This document shows positions 1 through 6,442 of a stretch of DNA of 8,682 nucleotides, piece by piece. The DNA is from Rickettsiales bacterium. GTDB lineage: Bacteria; Pseudomonadota; Alphaproteobacteria; Rickettsiales; UBA8987. The first letter of the stretch is position 1. Each line of letters begins with the position of its first letter. The stretch spans positions 1 through 8,682 of the forward strand of contig JAHDHN010000006.1 in the NCBI GenBank assembly GCA_020631295.1, written 5' to 3'. The translations under genes and the position numbers were made by a program. The notes beneath the pieces were generated by a model, which did not search any database, was not told the origin of the DNA, and worked only from the letters and a program-made list of their open reading frames with translations.

Positions 1-14
1 ATTTCTTATTTTGT

Positions 15-103
15 AACCCTTGCGAAAGCGAGGGTCCAGGGCGAAACGATAGATAGTGCTTGTTAACCCTGGACCCCGGGTCGCGCTATGCTTGCCCGGG
101 GAT
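15..103 (+). repeat. REPIN-like palindromic repeat, family A, copy 1
   Basis: An intergenic element made of two inverted hairpin units. The left unit is a hairpin at 16-35 with arms ACCCTTGC and GCGAGGGT around a GAAA tetraloop, one T-G wobble in the stem. It runs into TCCAGGG (35-41). The right unit begins with the complement CCCTGGA (67-73) and continues into a second hairpin, CCCCGGG (74-80) with CCCGGGG (95-101). GGGTCCAGGG (32-41) and CCCTGGACCC (67-76) are perfect 10-base inverted repeats, so the centre can fold as a third stem that competes with the first. An inverted copy lies at 7757-7837: 27 bases (15-41) and 19 bases (55-73) are identical, while the central spacer and the loop of the CCCGGG hairpin differ. 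It lies beyond the 3' end of ampG, so it would be in that gene's 3' untranslated region. It lacks a T-run typical of an intrinsic terminator. Confidence 0.85.
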
Positions 104-132
104 TCAGAGAAAAGTTAAGTGGAATGGCTAAT

Positions 133-1560
133 CTATTTCTGGTGCTGTTTTTGGTACCATTGTAACACGAAGATCATCAAAATACCCGGGATGGCAAGTG
201 CTGCAGAAAGCCAGAAGAAATTGGCCCAGCCAAAGGCTTCCACTGCAATGCCCGAGCCTGCCGTTAAGAAAGTGCGCCCGTAAGCAGCAAAGCTGGAAAG
301 CAATGCATATTGCGTGGCAGTGAAGCTGAGATTGCACAGCGAGCTGATATAGCCCACAAAGGCAGCTGTACCCATGCCACCAGCAAGGTTTTCTCCGGCA
401 ATAACCACGGCCAAAATCCATGGCACTTGGCCCGCATAGGCCAGCCACACAAATAACAAGTTGGAAAGCATTTGGATGATACCGCATAACAGCAAGCTTT
501 TGAGCATACCCAACCGTGTGATCAAGAATCCGCCCACAAACCCACCAACGATGGTAAAAAATAATCCCAGTGATTTTACATAGGATGCATATTCTGCTTT
601 GCTGAAGCCGAGCTCTAACACAAAGGGGCCTGTCATGAATCCGGCAAAGGCGTCCCCAAATTTAAACAATATCACAAAACTTAGAATGAGCACTGCACCT
701 AAGAGGTGGTGATCTAAGAGAAAGGCACGGAAAGGAGCAATGGTGGTGGTGGAAAAACTCTTGCCTGTGACCAAGCCAATCAGCCCACCCAGTCCAACGA
801 AATTGACCGTGAGCAATAATGGCCATATTATATATTTATACTCACCGCCCAGCCAGCCTTCCCCTCTGAATATCCACAGTAACACATCCAGTGCCAGGGC
901 TATTACGAACGGAATTGCATAATAGGTGATGTTAGAAATGGGAGCAGAATCAGCTTTTTCTACCTTCGGTTCAGCGCTTAATAGCACGGTGAGGATCCCT
1001 ATGCTCATACACGGCATCATTGCCAAATAGGCAATCTCCCAACTAAAATAATGTGCCAGAAAAATAGCACCTGCACCGCTTACCAGCATTGCTAACCGAT
1101 ATCCCGTTACCAAAGAGGCTGCACCCATTCCCTGCTGGTTCTTTTCCAGCATTTCAATACGCATTGCATCAATGGCGATATCTTGCGTGGCGGAAAGGGC
1201 GCTGATGCAAAAGGCAACCATTGCCATGTTCCACAATGCATAGCGTGGGTCCAGCTGACTCATCAGAAAGAAGCATATAATGAGCCCCACTTGGCACAGT
1301 AACATCCAGCTGCGTCGTTGCCCAAACAAGCGGGAAAGTAGTGGTAATGGCAAATGATCCACCAAATGCGACCAGAGGAATTTTAAGGTATAAGGACTGC
1401 TGACCAATGCAAAAAAGCCAATGGCCGATTTTTTAATATCATAATCGGCCAACCAGGTAGTAAGCGTGCCTAAACATAATGCCAATGGTAGGCCACTAGC
1501 AAAGCCTAAAAAGAAGACCCGCACTAATTGTAAGATACGATATCTGTTATCTATAGTCAT
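133..1560 (-). CDS. ampG: AmpG-family muropeptide permease (MFS transporter)
   Basis: A 475-residue inner-membrane transporter of the major facilitator superfamily. AmpG imports anhydro-muropeptides released from the cell wall, feeding peptidoglycan recycling. The family signature is clear: FLGFASGLPLAL near residues 17-28, a segment ending SSPYTLKFLWSHLVD (54-68), QDIAIDAMRIE (126-136), a GYRLAMLVSGAGA helix (153-165), and a C-terminal half with ENLAGGMGTAAFVGYISSLC (390-409) and FTATQYALLSSFAAYGRT (413-430). The length is close to the 491 residues of E. coli AmpG. Many hydrophobic helices run through the whole protein. I chose ATG at 1560, not the in-frame GTG at 1569, because AAGGTG (1567-1572) is a good Shine-Dalgarno sequence six bases before the ATG and the GTG would lie inside it. 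It is downstream of the glycosyltransferase gene on the same strand, with a palindromic repeat between them. No beta-lactamase regulator (ampR, ampD) is visible here. The exact substrate is inferred from the family. Confidence 0.9.
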   Translation of the reverse strand: MTIDNRYRILQLVRVFFLGFASGLPLALCLGTLTTWLADYDIKKSAIGFFALVSSPYTLKFLWSHLVDHLPLPLLSRLFGQRRSWMLLCQVGLIICFFLMSQLDPRYALWNMAMVAFCISALSATQDIAIDAMRIEMLEKNQQGMGAASLVTGYRLAMLVSGAGAIFLAHYFSWEIAYLAMMPCMSIGILTVLLSAEPKVEKADSAPISNITYYAIPFVIALALDVLLWIFRGEGWLGGEYKYIIWPLLLTVNFVGLGGLIGLVTGKSFSTTTIAPFRAFLLDHHLLGAVLILSFVILFKFGDAFAGFMTGPFVLELGFSKAEYASYVKSLGLFFTIVGGFVGGFLITRLGMLKSLLLCGIIQMLSNLLFVWLAYAGQVPWILAVVIAGENLAGGMGTAAFVGYISSLCNLSFTATQYALLSSFAAYGRTFLTAGSGIAVEAFGWANFFWLSAALAIPGILMIFVLQWYQKQHQK

Positions 1561-1566
1561 TCTATA

Positions 1567-1572
1567 CACCTT
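1567..1572 (-). promoter_or_regulatory. Shine-Dalgarno sequence of ampG
   Basis: Read on the minus strand this is AAGGTG, six bases before the ATG at 1560. It decides the start of ampG. Three bases further upstream in the transcript (1573-1575) begins the 8-bp hairpin of the family B repeat (1576-1596), so a stable stem would sit right against the ribosome binding site. Confidence 0.75.
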
Positions 1573-1575
1573 GTT

Positions 1576-1651
1576 CCCTGTGGCTTGACCACAGGGTCAA
1601 ATGCTGCGTGAATATGACTATTATATTTGATCCTGCGATCAAGTCGCAGGA
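1576..1651 (+). repeat. REPIN-like palindromic repeat, family B, copy 1 (intact)
   Basis: Two inverted hairpin units fill most of the 111-base gap between the glycosyltransferase and ampG. Left unit: stem CCCTGTGG (1576-1583) and CCACAGGG (1589-1596) around loop CTTGA, followed by tail TCAAAT (1597-1602). Right unit, inverted: ATTTGA (1625-1630), then stem TCCTGCGA (1631-1638) and TCGCAGGA (1644-1651) around loop TCAAG. Read from the other strand, the right unit has the same CTTGA loop and TCAAAT tail. The two stems differ at three positions and each change is matched in the partner strand (C:G to T:A, T:A to C:G, G:C to A:T). This is the architecture of REP doublets (REPINs). A second copy is at 5893-5998. 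No REP-associated transposase gene is in the window. Confidence 0.88.
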
Positions 1652-1671
1652 CACATTATTTGTATTGTTAA

Positions 1672-2898
1672 TCATGACAATTTCCCTGTGTGCACATCAT
1701 CCACCAGCTGCAGATGCTGTGGCAAAAGATCGTTCAGCGCATAATTATCCAAAATAGTTTGGCGGGCATTATCACGCAGATGCTGCATTTGTGTCTTATG
1801 TGCCAGCACCTCATCCACCGCATCGGCCACGGCGTGATGATCAAAAAAATCCACCAGCAGCGCATTTTCATTATGCGTGGCCACCTCACGCACCGGCTCT
1901 GTGTCTGATGCAATCAGGCAACAGCCAGCACTCATCGCCTCCATCATTGACCATGAAAGCACAAAGGGCACCGTGAGATAAATATGGGCAGTGGAAATTT
2001 GCATAACCTTCAGCATGTCATCATGCGGCAAGCGGCCCAGATAATGGAAGCGGTCTTCCGGCAAGTCTACCTCTTGCATCATCACCTCGCGCCATGTTTT
2101 TGCGTCTTTTGGCTTGCTGCCATAACTCACACCGTCTTGCCCTACTAAAATAATATGCATGTCTTTATGGCGCTTGAGCAACAGTTCGGCTGCGCGCATA
2201 AATTGTGGGAAGCCCCGGTAAGGCTCAAAATTCCGAGAGATATAGGTGATCACCTTATCATCCGGTAGCAACTTTACTCCATTGGGCAATGTAAGGCTGT
2301 TAAGACGACGAGGCACCATCTTTTCCGTATCAATACCGTCATGCAGCACGGTAATCTTATCGTGATATATGGCAGGATGCACCGATTTCTGGAAATTGGT
2401 GGGGCTTACAAACCAGTCAAATAAATGCAGATTTTGCAGATGTATGGTATTTTGCATCCGCGTGGCCGCACGCTTATCATCATCCACTGTTTCATCCGGT
2501 AGAAACCCAATATTATACCCCTCTGCATGGTAGAAAAACTCCATATAACCCAGCACCGGCACGTCCGGGTAAATATCTTTCACGAACAAACATCCACCCC
2601 AGCCCACATGGCCAATAATGATATCTGGCACGAATTTTTCTTGGTCCTTCAACACCCGTAGAATGCGGAAAATTTGCTGTGACTCCAGCACTGCCTCTTC
2701 GGTTTTATGCAAATAGTGATGCGTCTCTTTGCGCGGTGTGCGCTTGAGCTTATATTCAATTTTGCGCACGCCCTCAATATTCACATGCGGCTTGGGCTTG
2801 GTAAGAAATATCACCTCATTGCCAGGTTGCGCCCCATAATAACGCGCCAAATGCTTATACTGGCCCGGCATATTTGGATGGATAAATAATAGTTTCAT
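1672..2898 (-). CDS. Glycosyltransferase, family 4 type (GT-B fold)
   Basis: A 408-residue predicted cytoplasmic glycosyltransferase that would move a sugar from an activated donor to a cell-surface glycan or similar acceptor. The N-terminus (MKLLFIHPNMPGQYKHLA) matches the N-terminal domain I know as Glyco_trans_4_3. The middle has HDGID (186-190), typical of the domain junction in GT4 enzymes. The C-terminal Glycos_transf_1 domain has SRNFEPYRGF (221-230), LVGQDGVSYG (251-260) and a donor-binding region VLSWSMMEAMSAGC (313-326) followed by SDTEPVRE (331-338), carrying the paired glutamates expected in this fold. There is no signal peptide or membrane helix. I prefer ATG at 2898; an in-frame GTG at 2907 adds three residues, and neither has a strong Shine-Dalgarno sequence. 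It is transcribed divergently from proA, and ampG follows on the same strand. Donor and acceptor cannot be told from sequence alone; a role in lipopolysaccharide or capsule synthesis is only a guess. Confidence 0.88.
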   Translation of the reverse strand: MKLLFIHPNMPGQYKHLARYYGAQPGNEVIFLTKPKPHVNIEGVRKIEYKLKRTPRKETHHYLHKTEEAVLESQQIFRILRVLKDQEKFVPDIIIGHVGWGGCLFVKDIYPDVPVLGYMEFFYHAEGYNIGFLPDETVDDDKRAATRMQNTIHLQNLHLFDWFVSPTNFQKSVHPAIYHDKITVLHDGIDTEKMVPRRLNSLTLPNGVKLLPDDKVITYISRNFEPYRGFPQFMRAAELLLKRHKDMHIILVGQDGVSYGSKPKDAKTWREVMMQEVDLPEDRFHYLGRLPHDDMLKVMQISTAHIYLTVPFVLSWSMMEAMSAGCCLIASDTEPVREVATHNENALLVDFFDHHAVADAVDEVLAHKTQMQHLRDNARQTILDNYALNDLLPQHLQLVDDVHTGKLS

Positions 2899-2925
2899 AT
2901 TGCCCACGATTTTATTATCCTAACC

Positions 2926-2954
2926 CTCATAAAAGATAGACCGTACTGACGCAA
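2926..2954 (-). promoter_or_regulatory. Candidate promoter for the glycosyltransferase gene
   Basis: On the minus strand, TTGCGT (2949-2954) and TATGAG (2926-2931) are 17 bases apart, resembling -35 and -10 boxes, and lie 28 bases before the ATG at 2898. The matches to consensus are partial (about 3 and 4 of 6). The whole divergent gap to proA is only 75 bases, so both promoters must overlap or sit in neighbouring sequence. I could not pick a convincing plus-strand promoter for proA. Confidence 0.28.
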
Positions 2955-2973
2955 CATCATTGGGAGATGCATC

Positions 2974-4251
2974 ATGACAAACACCGCCATAGACACTGTA
3001 TTATGGGAAGAAGTGACCCTTATTGGCAAGCAAGCCAAGGCGGCAAGTGCTGTGTTGCGCACCGCTGAAGCAAGCGCAAAGAACGCAGCCTTGAACGCAG
3101 CTGCGCAGTCGCTGCGGGATCAACAAAGCAGCCTGCTCACTGAAAATCAAAAAGATATGGAACTGGCCAAACAGAACGGTATTTCCGGTGCGTTCTTAGA
3201 CCGGTTAATGTTGGATGAAAGCCGCATTGCTGCCATGGCCAAAGGCTTGGAAGATATTGCTGCGCTGGAAGACCCTGTTGGCCGAGAGCTAGCCCGCTGG
3301 GACCGTCCTAACGGGCTGGATATTGCGCGCGTGGCTGTGCCACTGGGCGTGATTGGGATTATTTACGAATCGCGGCCCAATGTAACTGCCGATGCCGGTG
3401 GCTTGTGCCTAAAATCTGGCAATGCGGCTATTTTACGCGGCGGCTCGGAAAGTTTCTATTCCTCACAAGCCATTATGCATGCCTTGCAAGAAGGCATTGC
3501 CGCAAGCGGCCTGCCCAAACATGCGGTGCAATTATTGCCTACCAAAGACCGGGCAGCAGTGGGCGCCATGCTGCAAATGGCAGATTATATTGATGTAATT
3601 GTACCACGTGGCGGCAAGGGGCTGATCCAGCGTGTAATTGATGAAAGCAAAATCCCCACGCTTCAACATTTGGATGGCAATTGCCACAGCTATGTTCATG
3701 CCTCAGCAGATCATACCAAAGCGATTGATGTGATTGTGAATGCCAAGATGCGCCGCACGGGCATTTGCGGTGCTACAGAATCCATTGTGATTGATGCTGC
3801 TATTGCATCAACCATTTTGCCTATATTGACCGATGCGCTGACCGAGAAAGGCTGTGTGCTACGCGGCTGTGCAGAGTCTGTTGCCATAGATGGTCGCATT
3901 GAGGCTGCCAGTCCAGAGGACTGGGACACGGAATATTTAGATGCGCTGGTGAGTGTAAAAATCGTGGCGGATATAGATGAGGCATTGCCGTTTATCCAAA
4001 CCCATAGCTCAGGTCATACGGATGCTATTTTGGCTGAAGATGCTGCCGCTGCAGCACAGTTCTTTGCGCATATTGACAGTGCGATTGTGATGCAAAATGC
4101 CTCCACCCAATTTGCCGATGGTGGTGAATTTGGCATGGGTGCAGAAATTGGCATTGCCACGGGCAAGCTGCATGCGCGCGGCCCTGTGGGCGTGGAGCAG
4201 CTCTGTACCTTCAAATATGTGGTGCGCGGCAATGGGCAAACCCGTCCGTAG
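2974..4251 (+). CDS. proA: Gamma-glutamyl phosphate reductase (glutamate-5-semialdehyde dehydrogenase)
   Basis: A 425-residue cytoplasmic enzyme of the aldehyde dehydrogenase superfamily. It reduces gamma-glutamyl phosphate to glutamate-5-semialdehyde with NADPH, the second step of proline synthesis. Landmarks: PLGVIGIIYESRPNVTAD (123-140) in the cofactor domain, VPRGGKGLI (210-218), the catalytic segment MRRTGICGATES (259-270) with catalytic Cys265, and EFGMGAEIGIATGKLHARGP (385-404) near the end. The full family length is present. GGAG at 2963-2966 lies seven bases before the ATG. The partner kinase gene proB is not in this window, so proA is separated from it here. pccB follows on the same strand after 87 bases with no obvious terminator, so read-through is possible although the functions are unrelated. 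CGATES in place of the E. coli-like CNTVET matches alphaproteobacterial ProA as I recall it. Proline can also serve as an osmoprotectant. Confidence 0.96.
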   Translation: MTNTAIDTVLWEEVTLIGKQAKAASAVLRTAEASAKNAALNAAAQSLRDQQSSLLTENQKDMELAKQNGISGAFLDRLMLDESRIAAMAKGLEDIAALEDPVGRELARWDRPNGLDIARVAVPLGVIGIIYESRPNVTADAGGLCLKSGNAAILRGGSESFYSSQAIMHALQEGIAASGLPKHAVQLLPTKDRAAVGAMLQMADYIDVIVPRGGKGLIQRVIDESKIPTLQHLDGNCHSYVHASADHTKAIDVIVNAKMRRTGICGATESIVIDAAIASTILPILTDALTEKGCVLRGCAESVAIDGRIEAASPEDWDTEYLDALVSVKIVADIDEALPFIQTHSSGHTDAILAEDAAAAAQFFAHIDSAIVMQNASTQFADGGEFGMGAEIGIATGKLHARGPVGVEQLCTFKYVVRGNGQTRP

Positions 4252-4338
4252 CGGCGAACACGCATAGGGCATAAAACACTTGTTGATTTGCGGAAAATCG
4301 CTATTGCTTAAACTCCAAAATGAAAAGGGCACAGGGCG

Positions 4339-5868
4339 ATGAAATCTACCATTGTTGAGCAGTTAGAAGAGAAACGTAAACAGGCGCGATTGGGCGGCGG
4401 GCAGAAACGTATTGATGCGCAACATGCGCGTGGCAAACTTACTGCGCGTGAGCGTTTGGAAGTGCTGCTTGATCCTGATTCCTTTGAAGAATATGGCATG
4501 TTTGTGGAGCATCGCTGCACCGATTTTGGCATGGAGAAAAAGAAAGTGCCGGGTGATGGTGTGGTAACCGGTCATGGTACCATTAATGGCCGCTCTGTCT
4601 TTGTGTATAGCCAAGATTTTACCGTGGCAGGTGGCTCAATGAGTGAGGCCAACGCGCAAAAAATTTGCCGCATTATGGACATGGCGGTGCAAGCCGGTGC
4701 ACCAGTGATTGGTATTAATGATTCCGGCGGTGCGCGTATTCAAGAAGGTGTAAGCTCGCTTTCTGGTTACGGTGAAATTTTCCAGCGCAATGTGCATGCC
4801 AGCGGCGTGGTGCCACAAATTTCCTTGATTATGGGCCCTTGTGCAGGTGGTGCGGTATATTCACCGGCGCTGACGGATTTTACCTTCATGGTAAAAGGCA
4901 CATCCTACATGTTCGTTACCGGGCCAGATGTGGTAAAAACGGTGACACATGAGGACGTAACCCAGGAAGATTTGGGCGGTGCGCATGTGCATACCACACG
5001 CACCGGTGTGGCGGATATGGCCTTTGACAATGATATTGATGCATTGTTGCAAACACGCCGTTTGATGAACTTTTTGCCGCTATCCAACCGCGAAGAAGTG
5101 CCCATTCGTGATACGGAAGACCCAGAAGATCGCTTGGATTTGTCATTGAATACGTTGATTCCAGATAATCCAAATAAGCCATATGACATGATGCATTTGA
5201 TTGAGTCGGTGGTGGATGAGGGTGATTTTTATGAAATCCAGCCGGATTATGCGCAAAATATCATCATTGGGTTTGGCCGTATGAAAGGCCGCACGGTAGG
5301 CTTTGTGGCCAATCAGCCTATGGTGTTGGCAGGCTGTTTGGATATTGAAGCCAGCCGCAAGGCGGCGCGTTTTGTACGCTTCTGTGATGCGTTCAGTGTG
5401 CCATTGGTAACCTTTGTGGATGTGCCGGGTTTCTTGCCGGGTACCAGCCAGGAGCATAACGGTATTATCAAACATGGTGCCAAGCTGCTTTATGCTTACG
5501 CCGAAGCGACCGTGCCGAAAATTACTGTGATTACGCGTAAAGCCTATGGCGGTGCGTATATTGTGATGAATTCACGCCATCTCTGCGGTGATTTGAACTA
5601 TGCCTGGGCCAATGCCGAAATTGCGGTGATGGGCGGTGACGGTGCTGCCAAGATTCTGTATCGCAGTGAGAATGAGGAAGAAGTAAAGCAGGCAGAAGAA
5701 GAATATAAGGGTAAGTTTATGAGTCCGTTTGTGGCTGCTAGCCGTGGCTTTATTGACGATGTAATCCGCCCACAAAACACGCGTGCGCGCATCTGCCGTG
5801 GGCTTACCATGCTGGCGGAGAAACAAACCACCACGCCTTGGAAAAAGCACGATAACCTGCCGTTGTAG
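4339..5868 (+). CDS. pccB: Acyl-CoA carboxylase, carboxyltransferase (beta) subunit, propionyl-CoA carboxylase type
   Basis: A 509-residue biotin-dependent carboxyltransferase subunit. It takes the carboxyl group from carboxybiotin on a partner protein and passes it to an acyl-CoA, classically propionyl-CoA to give methylmalonyl-CoA. Evidence: a start typical of the family (EEKRKQARLGGGQKRIDAQH, then GKLTARERLEVLLD), NDSGGARIQEGV (127-138), the first oxyanion-hole region MGPCAGGAVYSPALTDF (165-181), a second crotonase-like half with FVDVPGFLPG (359-368) and KAYGGAYIVM (401-410), and the C-terminus PWKKHDNLPL. Length matches PccB proteins. AAGG at 4326-4329 is a weak ribosome binding site about nine bases before the ATG. 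Residue 408 is Ile where propionyl-CoA carboxylases usually have Asp, a position tied to acyl-chain choice, so acetyl-CoA or a mixed substrate is possible. No biotin carboxylase or biotin carrier subunit is encoded nearby. The family is certain; the exact substrate is not. Confidence 0.9.
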   Translation: MKSTIVEQLEEKRKQARLGGGQKRIDAQHARGKLTARERLEVLLDPDSFEEYGMFVEHRCTDFGMEKKKVPGDGVVTGHGTINGRSVFVYSQDFTVAGGSMSEANAQKICRIMDMAVQAGAPVIGINDSGGARIQEGVSSLSGYGEIFQRNVHASGVVPQISLIMGPCAGGAVYSPALTDFTFMVKGTSYMFVTGPDVVKTVTHEDVTQEDLGGAHVHTTRTGVADMAFDNDIDALLQTRRLMNFLPLSNREEVPIRDTEDPEDRLDLSLNTLIPDNPNKPYDMMHLIESVVDEGDFYEIQPDYAQNIIIGFGRMKGRTVGFVANQPMVLAGCLDIEASRKAARFVRFCDAFSVPLVTFVDVPGFLPGTSQEHNGIIKHGAKLLYAYAEATVPKITVITRKAYGGAYIVMNSRHLCGDLNYAWANAEIAVMGGDGAAKILYRSENEEEVKQAEEEYKGKFMSPFVAASRGFIDDVIRPQNTRARICRGLTMLAEKQTTTPWKKHDNLPL

Positions 5869-5892
5869 TTAAGAAACCATAAAAATATTGTT

Positions 5893-5998
5893 CCCTGTGG
5901 CTTGAGCACAGGGTCAAATACTGCAACAGAATAACTGCTATATTTGATCCTGCGATCATCATCCTACGCTAAAGCGTCGGAGGACATGAGTCACAGGA
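5893..5998 (+). repeat. REPIN-like palindromic repeat, family B, copy 2 (interrupted)
   Basis: A second copy of the 1576-1651 element, between the convergent ends of pccB and the 58-residue gene. Left unit: CCCTGTGG (5893-5900), loop CTTGA, GCACAGGG (5906-5913), then TCAAAT (5914-5919); one G-G mismatch at the top of the stem distinguishes it from copy 1. Right unit: ATTTGA (5942-5947), TCCTGCGA (5948-5955), then TCACAGGA (5991-5998) as the closing arm, with one changed base. The loop of this second hairpin, five bases in copy 1, is enlarged by a 30-base insert (5959-5988) that is itself palindromic. The flanking bases TTGTTCCCTGTGGCTTGA are shared with copy 1. There is no T-run, so it is unlikely to be a classical terminator for pccB, although it could protect transcript ends. 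Confidence 0.85.
5959..5988 (+). repeat. Short palindrome inserted in the loop of the family B repeat
   Basis: A 30-base segment present in copy 2 but absent from copy 1 of family B. It folds as TCCT (5962-5965) and AGGA (5981-5984) around an inner stem ACGC (5966-5969) and GCGT (5974-5977) with a TAAA loop; CGG (5978-5980) bulges out. TCA occurs twice in tandem at the left junction (5956-5961), which could be a small duplication or chance. It looks like a unit of a third repeat family. No other copy is in this window, so its status as a dispersed element is inferred. Confidence 0.6.
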
Positions 5999-6012
5999 AA
6001 CAGAATACCTTT

Positions 6013-6189
6013 TTAACGCCTTGGAGTATCATGTTTATCTTTCTTCTTTTTATATTCAGCTATATCTTTTTCTGTGGGATATTTAGTACCATATTTCTGA
6101 AAGTTTTGCCATTGTTCCATGGCGGAACCAGCCTCGGCTAAGTAATCTGCACCTTTTGCCTTATTATTTTTATTATCCTTATCAGACAT
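6013..6189 (-). CDS. Uncharacterised small hydrophilic protein (58 aa), second gene of a coupled pair
   Basis: A 58-residue reading frame from ATG at 6189 to TAA at 6013-6015. It begins MSDKDNKNNKAKGADYLAEA and ends KHDTPRR; it is rich in Lys, Asp, Glu and Asn, with no membrane segment, signal peptide or recognised domain. The start overlaps the stop of the preceding 69-residue gene by one base (TAATG), the usual layout for translational coupling, and AGGA lies ten bases upstream. That coupling is the main reason to believe it. The overlapping plus-strand frame is hydrophobic only because A-rich Lys codons read as Phe on the other strand. The N-terminus has the same pattern as its neighbour (M, D at 5, K-N at 7-8, K at 10, aromatic-Leu at 16-17). 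The region is A+T-rich compared with mscS. I do not recognise a family and assign no function. Confidence 0.65.
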   Translation of the reverse strand: MSDKDNKNNKAKGADYLAEAGSAMEQWQNFQKYGTKYPTEKDIAEYKKKKDKHDTPRR

Positions 6190-6398
6190 TACCGTGGATT
6201 CCTGTCATTATCTGGTTTCTTATTTTGACCAAACTTTTTTCCAAAAGATCTCTGATTTTCTTTTTCTGCATCGTGAATACCTAAATAAGAACCAAAATCT
6301 TTTTTCATTTGGGCTTGGTTCTTTAGATTGCCATTCATAAGGCTGTGTAGCCAGTGTTCCTCTGCTGTTTTTAAATTTTTATCGTCATCTCCTGCCAT
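6189..6398 (-). CDS. Uncharacterised small hydrophilic protein (69 aa), first gene of a coupled pair
   Basis: A 69-residue reading frame with a strong ribosome binding site, AGGAG (6405-6409 on the minus strand), six bases before the ATG. The protein starts MAGDDDKNLKTAEEHWLHSL and has a charged, Asn- and Gly-containing tail ending DNDRNPR. It has no cysteine, signal peptide or membrane segment, and probably stays in the cytoplasm. It begins 44 bases after the mscS stop on the same strand; a TATAAA at 6425-6430 could be a -10 box of its own promoter, but I see no good -35 box. It is followed directly by the 58-residue gene through a TAATG junction. About 35% G+C across the pair contrasts with mscS. 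The composition recalls hydrophilins or stress-related small proteins, which is only a resemblance. A toxin-antitoxin pair is conceivable but no motif supports it. Confidence 0.75.
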   Translation of the reverse strand: MAGDDDKNLKTAEEHWLHSLMNGNLKNQAQMKKDFGSYLGIHDAEKENQRSFGKKFGQNKKPDNDRNPR

Positions 6399-6442
6399 AT
6401 TGTACTCCTAGTAAATGTAAATAATTTATATCTTGTGTCTAA

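Noticed and set aside
128..487. 119-codon minus-strand open frame
   Set aside because: It overlaps the 3' end of ampG in another frame and has no recognisable protein features.
1561..1569. GTG start for ampG at 1569
   Set aside because: The GTG overlaps the Shine-Dalgarno sequence serving ATG 1560.
4252..4338. Possible promoter or terminator between proA and pccB
   Set aside because: A weak TTGTTG/TATTGC pair and a five-base inverted repeat (GATTT, AAATC) are present, but neither stands out from chance and there is no T-run.
5944..6141. Plus-strand open frame of 65 codons with a hydrophobic middle
   Set aside because: It starts inside the family B repeat, runs through the inserted palindrome, lacks a ribosome binding site, and lies opposite the coupled 58-residue gene; its Phe-rich stretch is the complement of Lys codons.
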